Counted from the first letter of the stretch, positions 7,821 through 17,593 are shown. The stretch: 64,000 bases of DNA from Phycisphaerae bacterium (GCA_016795065.1 JAEUIU010000066.1:168610-232609), one strand, 5' to 3'. The notes: generated by a model from the sequence alone, not told the origin. A program made the numbers and translations.

Positions 7821-9453
7821 TGACGGCTGCGGCGTAGCGCTTCGGGTCGGCCCAAAACTGGGCGGCGCACTTCTCACAGCAGAGGCCGATGGCCTTGCCT
7901 TCCCAGACGATCACATAGGTTGGGCAGACCGCAGCGCCGCTGACGGGACATACGCTGTTGATCGGCTCGATCGACGCTCCCGGCGCGGCAGCGGTCGCCC
8001 CCGGCAGGGGAGCGTCGCTTGAGAATGCAAGGACCGGCTCTGTTTCGATGGCGGCGGAGGTGGTCGATTCGTCCGCATCCGCAAGAAGCCCGGGCCGCTC
8101 GGCGCGAAGGGCGACGAGGGCGTCGCGGCTGATCGCGGTGCGCCAGACGTAGAGTCGCGAGAGCTTCGGCAGCGACCGGATTGCCTCGAGCGATGCGTCC
8201 GTTGCCTTCGTGCCTACCAGGATGAGTTCCTGAAGGCTCGGATGGGCGTTGAGCTGGCGAACGCTCTCGTCGGTGATGGCGGTGTCGCGGAGGTCCAGGC
8301 GATGCAGCGAACGCATGTTGACCAGGAACTTGGCCGACGCGTCGGTCACGTTGGTACGTGCGAGCGAGAGGTCGCCCACGAAGGCCAGGAGGGGCGAGAG
8401 AAGCGTGCGCAGGTCGTCGTCGTTCACGCCCGTCGTGGCTGCGAAGTCAATCCACAGAAGCGGCGAGTCGCCGGCCAATGGTTGGACATGGACAAGCCGG
8501 GCCTTCAGGGCCTCGATCGCCGCGAGGTCGGGTTTGGGGGCCGCTGGCGCGGGCGGAACGGTGGTGAGGGAAGGAGCTGTGGCCGCCGCGTTCGCGAGGT
8601 TTCCTTCGGCTGCGCGATCCTCGTTCGACACCCACTCCCGAAGCCGAGCGCGTTCCGCCGCGGTGAGCTGCGGCTTGCCCGCTGGGGGCATGTGGTCGTC
8701 GTCGTCGAGCGGAAGTTCGATGCGATAGACGAGCGTGCTCTCATCGGGCTTCCCAAACCGAACGACCTCGCCGTGCTCGCCGCCGGCCCTCACGGCGTCC
8801 ATGGTGTGCAGGGCGAGGAGGCCCTTGGTGCGGCTCGCCCCGTGACAGGCGGTGCACGTGCGCTCGAGAATCGCACGGATGTCGGACGGCATGGAGTCGG
8901 CATGGGTCGCCTCCTCGCTGTTGGCGGCGGGCTTGGCGATCGGTTGGATGTCGCTTGCCGTACGCGATGCGAGCGGGGCGGTCAGAAATCCCTCGCCGTG
9001 GGTCATCGTTGCCCCGAGATGGCCGACTGGCACCAAGAGGAGTGCACACGCCGCGAGGAGGAATCGGTAGCCCCCGAGCCCGCGGCCGTCGAGGCGCCGA
9101 ATGCCTCGGGTGAGGGCGATGGCTAACAGGACGCCCACCACGCCGAGGACGATCCCAAGCAGCCGATGCCGATCGAGGGTCAGCCCGGCGTAGCCTGGCT
9201 CGTTGGCAAGGACGAGCCCGCTGATGGCGGCGGCAGCGCCGGTTGCGGCGTTCATCCAGACCAAGGGAAGGGCAGCACTCGGCAATCGGGGCTCGCCGCG
9301 CCACCATCGCCATGCCTCCAGAATGACCAGCGCGCCGACCAGCCCGATCGGCATGTGCAGGATGAGGGGGTGAAGCCGACCGACCACTCCAAGCGGGGCA
9401 CCGCCCATCGAGGCGAGCCACGGCAGGGTAAGGATCATCGGGTCGGTGTCCAT
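7810..9453 (-). CDS. Membrane DUF2231 / cytochrome c (PSCyt1) / LRR / metal-binding C-terminal fusion protein
   Basis: A 547-residue planctomycete-type multidomain protein and the last gene of a three-gene operon. Residues about 20-165 form a four-helix membrane domain (DUF2231-like: LHPLILHMPIGLVGALVILE, with histidines in helix 1). A cytochrome-like domain follows with CTACH (CxxCH) and the distal DDDDHMPP motif typical of PSCyt1. After a proline/alanine linker come leucine-rich repeats (LHRLDLRDTAITDESV, LQELILVGTKATDASL). The C-terminus (CPVSG...VVWEGKAIGLCCEKC) resembles YHS/TRASH metal-binding domains. It probably faces the periplasm and binds heme. The substrate is unknown; these proteins accompany the PSD1/DUF1501 pairs seen upstream. 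Confidence 0.85.
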   Translation of the reverse strand: MDTDPMILTLPWLASMGGAPLGVVGRLHPLILHMPIGLVGALVILEAWRWWRGEPRLPSAALPLVWMNAATGAAAAISGLVLANEPGYAGLTLDRHRLLGIVLGVVGVLLAIALTRGIRRLDGRGLGGYRFLLAACALLLVPVGHLGATMTHGEGFLTAPLASRTASDIQPIAKPAANSEEATHADSMPSDIRAILERTCTACHGASRTKGLLALHTMDAVRAGGEHGEVVRFGKPDESTLVYRIELPLDDDDHMPPAGKPQLTAAERARLREWVSNEDRAAEGNLANAAATAPSLTTVPPAPAAPKPDLAAIEALKARLVHVQPLAGDSPLLWIDFAATTGVNDDDLRTLLSPLLAFVGDLSLARTNVTDASAKFLVNMRSLHRLDLRDTAITDESVRQLNAHPSLQELILVGTKATDASLEAIRSLPKLSRLYVWRTAISRDALVALRAERPGLLADADESTTSAAIETEPVLAFSSDAPLPGATAAAPGASIEPINSVCPVSGAAVCPTYVIVWEGKAIGLCCEKCAAQFWADPKRYAAAVRPK

Positions 9454-9500
9454 GCGTTCGGATCGGGTTGGCTGTGCCTCAGCGGCACCTGAGCGAGTTG

Positions 9501-10991
9501 TTAGGTCACGATGCCGGGTGAGGCCATGATGCCGGGCACGAGTTCGCCGGCGATGTCGGTGAGCCGGAAGTCACGGCCCTGATGGCGGTAGGTCAGGCCC
9601 TTGTGGTCGATTCCGAGGAGGTGAAGCATCGTGGCGTGCAGGTCGTGCACCGTGACCGGGTTCTCGGTGATGTTGTAGGAGTAGTCGTCGGTGCTTCCGT
9701 AGCAGACGCCGGGCTTGATGCCGCCGCCGGCGAGCCAGATGGTGAAGCAGCGAGGATGGTGGTCGCGGCCGTAGTTGGTTGTCGAGAGTTCGCCTTGGCT
9801 GTACACGGTGCGGCCGAACTCGCCGGCCCACATGACTAACGTATCGTCCAACATGCCGCGGCGCTTCAGGTCGCGCACGAGAGCCGCCTGCGGCTGGTCC
9901 ACCGCGGCGCACTGGGCCCGAAGCTCGCTTGGCAGGTTGCCGTGCTGATCCCAGCCGCGCATGAAGAGTTGGATGAAGCGCACTCCGCGCTCGGCAAGGC
10001 GACGGGCGAGCAGGCAATTCGAGGCGAAGCTGCCCGGCTTGCGAACTTCAGGGCCGTACATCTCCAGCGTCGCCTCGTCTTCGCCGGAGAGGTCGGTGAG
10101 TTCGGGCACGGACGCCTGCATGCGGTAGGCCATCTCAGCCTGGGCGATGCGCGTGCGCACTTCGGGATCAAGCGTCCGTTCGAACTCCTCGGCGTTCAGG
10201 TCGTTGACGAGGTCGAGCATCTTTCGGCGGTCATCGCGGGTCACACCTGCTGGATCACGCAGGTACAGCACCGGATCGGCGCCAGAACGGAGTTTGCAGC
10301 CCTGATGCTCGCTCGGCAGGAATCCGCTGCCCCAGAAGCGGGCCGACAGCGCCTGCATGTTGCCGAACCCCTGGGTGATCATCACGACGAAGGTGGGCAG
10401 GTTGGCATTCGCGCTGCCGAGGCCGTAACTCATCCACGAGCCGAAGCTCGGTCGACCCGGCTGTTGTGTGCCGGTCTGGAAAAAGGTGATGCCGGGCTCG
10501 TGGTTGATCGCCTCGGTGTGCATCGAGCGGATGAAGCAGAGTTCCTTCGAGAGCGAGGCGGTGTGTGGCATCAGCTCGCTCACCCACATCCCGTCCTGGT
10601 TGTTGGGATAGCGGGAGAAGCGGAAGATCGACGGGGCGATCGGAAAGCGGGACTGACCGCTGGTCATGCCGGTGAGGCGCTGGCCGCTGCGGATGGAATC
10701 GGGGAGGTCCTGGTTGAAGCGCTGGCGCAGCCCGGGCTTGTAATCCCAAAGGTCGAGCTGGCTCGGGGCGCCTTCCATGTGCAGGTAGATGACCCGCTTT
10801 GCCTTCGGCGCGAAGTGGGGCCGCGGCATCGCGAGGCCATCCGACCCGCCGGCCGGTGAGCCGAGCAGGGCCTTCTCGCCGACCAGTTGGGAGAGGGCGG
10901 CAATGCCAACACCACCCGCGATCGAGTTGGCGATACGGCCGAAGAACCGCCGCCTGGTCATGTCGAGGTAATGGAGCTCAAGGGGATCCAT
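9501..10991 (-). CDS. DUF1501 protein, Tat-exported
   Basis: A 496-residue member of DUF1501 (sulfatase-like fold, function unknown), the usual partner of PSCyt1/DUF1549 proteins in planctomycetes. The N-terminus MTRRRFFGRIANSIAGGVGIAAL holds a twin-arginine signal. Family motifs include VIYLHMEGAPSQLDLWDYKPGL, LCFIRSMHTEAINHEP, GSWMSYGLGS and the C-terminal VMWAGEFGRT and GRDHHPRCFTIWLAGGG. It is the middle gene of the operon: 35 bases separate it from the upstream gene and 47 from the downstream one. The start could be M1 (10991) or the methionine ten residues in, just before TRRR. Confidence 0.93.
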   Translation of the reverse strand: MDPLELHYLDMTRRRFFGRIANSIAGGVGIAALSQLVGEKALLGSPAGGSDGLAMPRPHFAPKAKRVIYLHMEGAPSQLDLWDYKPGLRQRFNQDLPDSIRSGQRLTGMTSGQSRFPIAPSIFRFSRYPNNQDGMWVSELMPHTASLSKELCFIRSMHTEAINHEPGITFFQTGTQQPGRPSFGSWMSYGLGSANANLPTFVVMITQGFGNMQALSARFWGSGFLPSEHQGCKLRSGADPVLYLRDPAGVTRDDRRKMLDLVNDLNAEEFERTLDPEVRTRIAQAEMAYRMQASVPELTDLSGEDEATLEMYGPEVRKPGSFASNCLLARRLAERGVRFIQLFMRGWDQHGNLPSELRAQCAAVDQPQAALVRDLKRRGMLDDTLVMWAGEFGRTVYSQGELSTTNYGRDHHPRCFTIWLAGGGIKPGVCYGSTDDYSYNITENPVTVHDLHATMLHLLGIDHKGLTYRHQGRDFRLTDIAGELVPGIMASPGIVT

Positions 10992-11026
10992 GGTTGTTTG
11001 GCCTGCTTCTCGTGGGTGAGCTCGGA

Positions 11027-14000
11027 CTAGTCGCGAGTGATGGTGCTGTCGAGGCTGAGGGTGGCGTTGGCGATGAGCGTCCAGGCCGCGAGTTCGCTCG
11101 GATTCAGCTCCTGGGGGACGGGAGCGTCGCCGATCGTGAGCAGGCGGGCCGCGTCCTCGGGCGATGCCGCGTAACGGGCCTTGAAGGCGTCTAACGTGGC
11201 GCGCAGCTTTCCGAGGGTGCGCTCGTCGGGCACATGGCCGGTGCAGCGCTGGTGAAGGCGGCTCAGTCGCTCGCGGTCGTCGGAGCGTTCGATGAGCGTG
11301 TGGGCCGCGAGGACGCGGGACGCCTCGATCATCTGCTCATCGTTCCACAAGGCAAGGGCCTGGAGCGGCGTGTTGGTCGTGCCGCGGCGTACGACGCAGG
11401 ACTCGCGGGTCGGGGCGTCGAAAGTGAGCATCGATGGCGGTGGAGCCGCCCGCTTCCAATAGGTGTAGATGCTGCGGCGCCAGAGATCCTCGCCGGTGCC
11501 GCGTTGGAAGACGCGGGTGTTGGACTGGATCATCGCCACCTCTTCCCAGAGGCCCGGTGGCTGGTAGGGCTTCACCGACGGGCCGCCGGTCCGCTCGACG
11601 AGAAGGCCGGCGATCAGAAGGGCCGAGTCGCGGATCTGCTCGGCGGAGAGACGCTTCCGCTGGAAGTGAGTGAGGTAGCGGTTGTCGGGGTCGCGTTCGG
11701 CCATCTCGGGACGGATCGCCGCGTCCTGCCGATAGGTCGCGCTGGTCACCATCAGCCGAATCATGTGCTGAAGGTCCCAGCCGCTCTCGCGGAACTCAAC
11801 CGCCAGCCAATCGAGCAGCTCCGGATGGGTCGGCCAATCTCCCTGAAGCCCGAAGTCCTCGGTGGTGCGAACGATGCCGTTGGCGAAGAACTGCTCCCAT
11901 AAGCGATTCACCGTCACGCGTGCAACGAGCGGGTTGCCCGGCGAGACCAACCACTGGGCAAGGCCGAGACGGTTCGCTGGGGCATCCGGCGGCAACGCGC
12001 CGAGAGCCGCGGGCACGGATCGCTTCGCGGGGCGCGAGGTGTCCGCCATGTCGTATTGCCCACGTTTCAGGACGAACGTCTCGCGCGGCGTGGGGAGCTC
12101 GCGCATCACCATCGTCAGCGGGATCTCGGAGCGAATCGTCCCTTCCTCGCGCTCCAGCTTGGCGACCTCGGCGGCAAGCTCACGGCGCCGCGGCGAGTGA
12201 TTCGCAAGCCAGAGCCCGGCCATCCTCTCACTCAGGTGCTTCGGGCGCACGATCGGCGGCGTGATGACCGCGGCCAAGGCGTCCTGAAGGAGATCAGGCC
12301 GATCGGCGATGCGGTGATAGATCGCTCCCGGTCCGCCGGTGTTGGCGATCTTCAGGACCAGGGCGTTCATCCCGGCCTGGAGCGGGACCTCGATCGACTC
12401 CTGGTTCGGCGCCGCGGACCGGTCGACCTCGCGGGCGAAGACTTGCTTGCCGTTGAGGTAGACGCGAAGGCCGTCGTCGCTGCCCAGGGAGAGGGGCATG
12501 TTTCTCGCGCTGGGCGAGAAGATCCGCCGAGCGACGTAGTGGGCCGAGACGCCCGGATCCAGCGGGACGATCTCGCCGTCCCGCATGGTGAGGAAAGGCT
12601 TCCACGCCGCCCCGCCGGGGAACTCGTGGAGCGGGAGAAGATTGGTGTCCAGCTCCGGCCCGAACTCTTTGGCGAAGGCATCGGTTCGCTGCTCCACCGG
12701 GAAGGGGCCCGCGACCAACCAGCGGCCGAACCCTTCGGGCAGGTTGCCTAACGCTTCGTCCTTGGCGGTGCCGAAGGAAACCCGCACGCGACCGAAGGCA
12801 TGCCCGCTCCAAGGTGAGCGGAAGGACAGCGTGACCGTCACGAGGGTGCCGCCTTCGTAGCCAAACGGCGCGTCGGCGAGGAACATCGCCAGCCGCCCAC
12901 CGGCCAGGTGCTGTCCGCCGACGGCCCAGCCGATCGCGCCCGGGGCAAGCAGGTTGGTGACGTCCCAGTCGCCGTCGGATTGGGAGGTGTCGGCCCACGC
13001 CCACGTCAGCTTCACGTCCCTTGATTCTGCTGGATTCTTCACCGAACGGGCGGTGACGCGGAGGCCGGTCATGACCACGTTGCCATTCTCGGAGCGACCG
13101 ACGCGCTCCGCAGGCATCGAGGGATCGGTGAGGCCTTCCAGAAGGACCAGTCGCGAGTCCGTCGCGTCGAGACGATAGGTCAGCTCGTATTCGTCCTGGG
13201 CGGGATTCGTGCCGGTGACCAGCACCGAGCGATCCTCGCCCACCGCCATCGTTGCACCGCTCTCGGCCCGAGCCGCTGTCGGGGCGGTGACGGACCAATG
13301 CACGCCTAACGATTCGTCCATGCCGCCCAAGAACGCATCGCGCTGGGCGATCTCCTCCGGCGAGACCTTCGAGGCAAGCTCACGCGTCTCGGCCAGCTTG
13401 GCCCCGATCGCGCTCAGCTTCGCCTCCTGGTCCTTGGTAGGCACCGACATGAAGGGCTCGAAGGCCCGTTTCGGATCGGGAAGCTGCGAGTAGAGTCCCG
13501 GCTCCTCGATCGAGTTGAAGTAGGCGTAAAGCCCGTAGAACTCGGAGGCCGTGACCGGGTCATACTTGTGGTCGTGGCAGCGGGCGCAGCCAAGGGTGAG
13601 GCCGAGGAAGACCGAGCCGGTGGTCGTCACGCGATCGACCGCGTACTCGACGAGGTACTCCTCGGCGATCGCGCCGCCCTCATCGGTCGTGACGTGGTTG
13701 CGGTGGAAGCCGCTGGCCACTCGGGTCGAGTCGTTGGCATCGGGGAGAAGGTCGCCGGCGATCTGTTCGATCACGAATCGATCGAAGGGCATGTTCGCTC
13801 GGTAGGCCTCGATCACCCAATCGCGCCACAGCCAGATCGATCGGCCGGCGTCCATGTGGATGCCGCAGGTATCGGCGTAGCGCGCAGCGTCGAGCCACGG
13901 GGCCGTCATGCGCTCGGCATAACGGGTGCGATAGGGTTCCTCGGTGAGCAGCCGGTCGACCCAACGCTCGTAGGCATCGGGGGCCGTGTCGACGAGAAAG

Positions 14001-14671
14001 GCATCGATCTCTTCCGGCGTCGGCGGAAGGCCGGTCAGGTCAAGGAAGATTCGTCGCAGAAGGGTCGCCCGATCGGCCTCGCGGTTGGGCGTCAGCCCGG
14101 CGGTCTCCATCGTTGAGCGGGTAAACCGATCGATGGGGTTCTTGGCCCACGACTCGTCCGAAACCGAGGGCACCTCCGGCTTGCTCGGGGGAACGAACGC
14201 CCAATGGGCCTCGTAGACCGCCCCGTCGGCGATCCATTGGCGAAGAAGAGCCTTCTCCTCGTCGGTGAAGGGCCGCTTGTTGGCGGCTGGCGGCGGCATC
14301 ATGTCCGTCGCGTTGTGGCTGGTGATGCGACGCCAGACCTCGCTTCGTTCTGGGTCGCCAGGGACGATCGGAATGCCGTCCTTGCGGGCGGTCGTGGCGT
14401 CCTCCCGGATGTCGAGCCTGAGATTCGCCTCGCGTTTCGCGGCATCCGGGCCGTGACAAGTGAAGCAGCGATCCGACAGGAGGGGCCGAATGTCGCGGCC
14501 GTAACGCACCGTGGGACGGTCCGAGCCGGGGTCTTCGGCCGGCGAACCTCGGGCTGTGAAGACGGCTCCGGCGAGCAATCCACTGATGGCCACACCCAAT
14601 CCAACCCGTGACCGGAGCTGCGCAAGGAGCGTCCGGGACGAGACGACGGACGAATCCCACGCGGCTGGCAT
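11027..14671 (-). CDS. PSCyt1-DUF1549-DUF1553 (PSD1) planctomycete cytochrome protein
   Basis: A 1214-residue exported protein and the first gene of the operon. A signal-anchor lies at about residues 20-45, then the PSCyt1 domain with CFTCHGPDA (heme CxxCH) and the MMPPPAANKRPFTDEE distal motif. DUF1549 follows (NPIDRFTRSTMETAGLTPN ... RIFLDLTGLPPTPEE, MTAPWLDAARYADTCG, LGLTLGCARCHDHKYDP, a second CxxCH). A central beta-rich region of about 400 residues includes a PA14-like stretch (SLGSDDGLRVYLNGKQVF). DUF1553 closes the protein (VNRLWEQFFANGIVRTTEDFG, RRGTTNTPLQALALWND). These proteins are abundant in planctomycetes and have been linked to polysaccharide breakdown; the biochemical role is unproved. 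It is divergent from the thioredoxin-like gene with 115 bases between them. Confidence 0.93.
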   Translation of the reverse strand: MPAAWDSSVVSSRTLLAQLRSRVGLGVAISGLLAGAVFTARGSPAEDPGSDRPTVRYGRDIRPLLSDRCFTCHGPDAAKREANLRLDIREDATTARKDGIPIVPGDPERSEVWRRITSHNATDMMPPPAANKRPFTDEEKALLRQWIADGAVYEAHWAFVPPSKPEVPSVSDESWAKNPIDRFTRSTMETAGLTPNREADRATLLRRIFLDLTGLPPTPEEIDAFLVDTAPDAYERWVDRLLTEEPYRTRYAERMTAPWLDAARYADTCGIHMDAGRSIWLWRDWVIEAYRANMPFDRFVIEQIAGDLLPDANDSTRVASGFHRNHVTTDEGGAIAEEYLVEYAVDRVTTTGSVFLGLTLGCARCHDHKYDPVTASEFYGLYAYFNSIEEPGLYSQLPDPKRAFEPFMSVPTKDQEAKLSAIGAKLAETRELASKVSPEEIAQRDAFLGGMDESLGVHWSVTAPTAARAESGATMAVGEDRSVLVTGTNPAQDEYELTYRLDATDSRLVLLEGLTDPSMPAERVGRSENGNVVMTGLRVTARSVKNPAESRDVKLTWAWADTSQSDGDWDVTNLLAPGAIGWAVGGQHLAGGRLAMFLADAPFGYEGGTLVTVTLSFRSPWSGHAFGRVRVSFGTAKDEALGNLPEGFGRWLVAGPFPVEQRTDAFAKEFGPELDTNLLPLHEFPGGAAWKPFLTMRDGEIVPLDPGVSAHYVARRIFSPSARNMPLSLGSDDGLRVYLNGKQVFAREVDRSAAPNQESIEVPLQAGMNALVLKIANTGGPGAIYHRIADRPDLLQDALAAVITPPIVRPKHLSERMAGLWLANHSPRRRELAAEVAKLEREEGTIRSEIPLTMVMRELPTPRETFVLKRGQYDMADTSRPAKRSVPAALGALPPDAPANRLGLAQWLVSPGNPLVARVTVNRLWEQFFANGIVRTTEDFGLQGDWPTHPELLDWLAVEFRESGWDLQHMIRLMVTSATYRQDAAIRPEMAERDPDNRYLTHFQRKRLSAEQIRDSALLIAGLLVERTGGPSVKPYQPPGLWEEVAMIQSNTRVFQRGTGEDLWRRSIYTYWKRAAPPPSMLTFDAPTRESCVVRRGTTNTPLQALALWNDEQMIEASRVLAAHTLIERSDDRERLSRLHQRCTGHVPDERTLGKLRATLDAFKARYAASPEDAARLLTIGDAPVPQELNPSELAAWTLIANATLSLDSTITRD

Positions 14672-14786
14672 GGGTCAAACAGTAGTGGAAGCGGGCAGCC
14701 GCTCCTATCGGGAAAAGCCCCGAACGGCTACGCTTCCCGCGATTTCGAACCGTTTCGATCTGCAATTCACCCCACCGGAGACTCTC
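14672..14786. promoter_or_regulatory. Divergent promoter region, cytochrome operon / TlpA-like gene
   Basis: The 115 bases between the two divergent starts must hold both promoters. I cannot pick out convincing -35/-10 boxes. GGAG at 14777-14780 is the ribosome-binding site of the rightward gene. Confidence 0.4.
14777..14780 (+). promoter_or_regulatory. Ribosome-binding site GGAG deciding the GTG start at 14787
   Basis: GGAG followed by ACTCTC and GTG. It is consistent with the signal peptide beginning right at this codon. Confidence 0.6.
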
Positions 14787-16136
14787 GTGTCCCAGTCCGT
14801 ATCCGCGCTCGCGCTCGCGGCGCTCGTCGCCCTTGTGCCCGCCTCGACTCTCGTCGCGCACCCGTCGCAGGCGACTCCCGCCGCACCCGCAGCAGCGCCC
14901 GCCGCTCAGACTCCCGCCACCCCGGCAGCTCCCGCAGCGGCTGCTTCAGAATCCGATCCCGCGGCACACGCCCTTCTCGAGAAGGCTCGCGCCGCAGCGA
15001 AGGCTGCCGAGGACCTCAGTGCGGTGGTGACGTCGAAGGTCTCCGGTGAAGGTCAGTCGGCTGGAATGAAGGGGCGGGTCACCGTCGTCTTCTCGAACGA
15101 ACTCTTCCCAATCAAGGCATGGCGTTTCGACATGCTCCCGGAGAAGGACGGCGACACCACGGCGATGGAAAGCGTCGCCGGGACCAACGGCAAGATCTAT
15201 CGCCTCGTTCCCGCCGACAAGGAGCTCATCGAGCTCGACCTCGGCGGCATGCCGGCGTTTCCCCAGGATGAGTCCTTCGTCCTGCTTCCGACCTGGTACA
15301 TGTCCGAGCGAAGCGACGGTTCGCTCATGCCCGGCATGCCCAAGCCGGTGATCCTCAGCGAGAAGATGGGCGAAGACCGGGCGGTCGACGGCGTGAAGTG
15401 CAACGTCGTGCACTTGGTCCGTGAGACCAAGATGACCGGCATGGGCGACGGGGAAGTCGTGATCCGCGACGAGCTCGTCCTGGCCCTTGGCGCCGACGAC
15501 GCGCTTCCCCGTCATGTCCACTCGAAGCTCACCCAGAAGATGGGCGAAGAGGCGATGACCCAGGAGTTCGAGACCAGCTACTCCGACCTCAAGATCAACA
15601 CCAAGCCGGCGGACGAACTCTTCGCGATGAAGGCCCCCGAGGGCTTCAAGACGACGGCGAAGAAGATGGAAGACATGATGCCCAAGGCGCCGGAAATGAA
15701 GGCGAAGGTGGGTGAGCCGGCCCTCGACTTCGCGCTCAAGGACGCCAGCGGCACCGAGGTCACGCTGGCCAGCCTCAAGGGCAAGGTCGTGGTGCTCGAC
15801 TTCTGGGCGACTTGGTGCGGACCCTGCAAGCAGGCGATGCCGGACATCCAGGCCATTCACGAGCACTTCAAGGATAAGCCCGTGGCGGTGCTTGGCGTCA
15901 ACGTCAGTGAGCGTTCGCCGACCGCCGGTCCGGACTACATGAAGTCAAAGAACTTCACCTACGGCTGCTTGCTTGCTGGCGAGAAGCTCGCCGAGGGCTA
16001 CGCGATCTCGGGCATCCCAACCATCATCGTGATCGATCAGAAGGGGACCATCCTCTTTGCCCAGTCCGGCTTCGGTCCGGGCGAGAAGGAGAACCTCATC
16101 AAGCTGATTGAGAGCGCCCTGACGACGAAGGGCTGA
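14787..16136 (+). CDS. Secreted DUF2092-like / TlpA-type thioredoxin fusion protein
   Basis: A 449-residue protein. The start is the GTG at 14787, preceded by GGAG with a six-base spacer, which places a classical signal peptide (SVSALALAALVALVPASTLVA) at the N-terminus; the frame is open further upstream but those codons overlap the divergent promoter region. After an alanine/proline linker, residues about 60-290 resemble DUF2092/LolA-like periplasmic proteins. The C-terminal 150 residues are an AhpC/TSA-Redoxin fold with FWATWCGPCKQAMPD (C344 and C347) and the cis-proline region SGIPTIIVID. It is expected to be a periplasmic or surface thiol oxidoreductase tethered to a lipoprotein-carrier-like domain. 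A strong terminator follows. Confidence 0.88.
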   Translation: MSQSVSALALAALVALVPASTLVAHPSQATPAAPAAAPAAQTPATPAAPAAAASESDPAAHALLEKARAAAKAAEDLSAVVTSKVSGEGQSAGMKGRVTVVFSNELFPIKAWRFDMLPEKDGDTTAMESVAGTNGKIYRLVPADKELIELDLGGMPAFPQDESFVLLPTWYMSERSDGSLMPGMPKPVILSEKMGEDRAVDGVKCNVVHLVRETKMTGMGDGEVVIRDELVLALGADDALPRHVHSKLTQKMGEEAMTQEFETSYSDLKINTKPADELFAMKAPEGFKTTAKKMEDMMPKAPEMKAKVGEPALDFALKDASGTEVTLASLKGKVVVLDFWATWCGPCKQAMPDIQAIHEHFKDKPVAVLGVNVSERSPTAGPDYMKSKNFTYGCLLAGEKLAEGYAISGIPTIIVIDQKGTILFAQSGFGPGEKENLIKLIESALTTKG

Positions 16137-16178
16137 TGAGATTACGTCGTGCGGATCCGCACGAACACCACATCGATC

Positions 16179-16219
16179 ACAACGCCCGCGACCTCTCGTC
16201 GCGGGCGTTGTCTTTCTCC
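16179..16219 (+). terminator. Terminator hairpin with a 14-bp perfect stem
   Basis: ACAACGCCCGCGAC (16179-16192), loop CTCTC, GTCGCGGGCGTTGT (16198-16211), then CTTTCTCC. It follows the TlpA-like gene by 42 bases and sits just before the convergent ThuA-like gene's stop. The tail is only partly T-rich, but the stem is perfect and could serve both strands. Confidence 0.75.
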
Positions 16220-16233
16220 GGGCAAGGGAACAA

Positions 16234-17556
16234 CTAACGCGTCGTTGGTGCCACGTACGGTCGCTCCGGTTCGGCCTTCACGCCCTTGTCCGGAATCGTC
16301 GTCTCGTCGCCTGCTGCCCACAGGATCATCTGTTCGACGAGGCGCCGAACCTCGACCTGCTCGAAATCGCCCGGATGACCCAGCGTCGTGAAGGCCATGC
16401 GTCGGGCGGCGCGACCACCGCTTGGAAACGGCGTCGCGGTCGAGGGCGTTCGCTCGCGCACCCAGAGAATCGGTTGCCGCGCGGGTGAGGCCTCGGGCTT
16501 GACGCTGACGACCTCACCCCAGAGGAGGACGGTGCAGTCCTTGGGTAACGGTTCGACGTCGTAGAGCCAGCTCGGCACGACGAAGTCGCCGCGGATGCCG
16601 CGCAGGATCGGATGGCTGCGCGCCTCCGGCAATGGAGCAAGCACTTTCGTGCGCGACTCGTGCCCGTGATGCGAGATCCACCGCTGCCCGAAGATGCGAG
16701 TCGGCCACTCGTCGTTGATGGACTGGTCGGGCGACTCGGGCTTGGCCCGCAACATGTGGGTCGATGTCCGCAGACCGACGATCGGTGTGCCTGAGCCGAG
16801 GAAGGCGGTGAGGGCGTGCATCGTCTGGACGTCGGGCTCGCGCCAACGCATGAAGAGGACCCCGACGTCGCAGTCGCGCAACGCCTCGATCCCGGCGATG
16901 TGCTCGCGGTTGTCGGCGTCGGGCTTTCCCGTCGTGGGATCGGCGGCGAACGCAACCGACGTCTGGGCCTTGGCGTCGCGGGTCAGGCATGCGGCCACCA
17001 GCGGCATCGAAATCTCGCTGCGGTATTCGTCGTCGGCGGCGACGAAGGCGACCCGTCGCTCGACCGGCTGCCAGCCGTTGGGGAGCAGGACGTTCAGCCA
17101 GGGACGGGCGTCCTCGCCCGAGCCGCGCTTGGCCTTCGGATCACCTTTGGCGTAGACCCTCCGCCGTTCGCCCTTCGTGGGAAGTCCGCGGTGTCCGCTG
17201 CCATAGGTGGGTGGAGTCCCCGTGCCTGTCCACGCGTCGTTCCAGGAGAGGAAGACCACGATGTCCCCTGGCTTGAGCGAGCCGCTCGAATCCCGTTCGA
17301 CCCGTTCCAGGCGAAGGTGATGGAACCAACCGGTGTGGCGCATCGAGCCGCTCGACGATTCCTTTGACTCGACCTTCACGCATTCACCGACCACGATCAC
17401 CGTGGCGACCTCGGGAAGGTAGGACCGGGGGATGTCGGCGATCTCGGCGTGGGCCTGCGGAACGCACAGGCCGAACAGGAGAAAGGCACCAAGAAGCGGG
17501 CTGAGGAGACGTGCCCACCAGGAGGGGAAGAACGCGGCGGACATGGATTCGGGCAT
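16234..17556 (-). CDS. Exported ThuA-like domain protein
   Basis: About 440 residues from the ATG at 17556. The signal peptide is clear (SWWARLLSPLLGAFLLFGLCVPQAHA), which is why I reject the longer open frame reaching 18105. The first 180 residues are beta-rich and of unknown family. The C-terminal half resembles the ThuA/trehalose-utilisation class I glutamine amidotransferase-like fold: DCDVGVLFMRWREPD, LTAFLGSGTPIVGLRTSTHML, EARSHPILRGI, RRMAFTTLGHPGDF. ThuA-like domains are common in planctomycete carbohydrate gene sets, and the divergent neighbour is a fucosidase. An alternative start is ATG 17544. Enzymatic activity is unknown. Confidence 0.82.
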   Translation of the reverse strand: MPESMSAAFFPSWWARLLSPLLGAFLLFGLCVPQAHAEIADIPRSYLPEVATVIVVGECVKVESKESSSGSMRHTGWFHHLRLERVERDSSGSLKPGDIVVFLSWNDAWTGTGTPPTYGSGHRGLPTKGERRRVYAKGDPKAKRGSGEDARPWLNVLLPNGWQPVERRVAFVAADDEYRSEISMPLVAACLTRDAKAQTSVAFAADPTTGKPDADNREHIAGIEALRDCDVGVLFMRWREPDVQTMHALTAFLGSGTPIVGLRTSTHMLRAKPESPDQSINDEWPTRIFGQRWISHHGHESRTKVLAPLPEARSHPILRGIRGDFVVPSWLYDVEPLPKDCTVLLWGEVVSVKPEASPARQPILWVRERTPSTATPFPSGGRAARRMAFTTLGHPGDFEQVEVRRLVEQMILWAAGDETTIPDKGVKAEPERPYVAPTTR

Positions 17557-17593
17557 GCCGGTAGTATCGGCGGACGAACGGAGACCGGTACCG

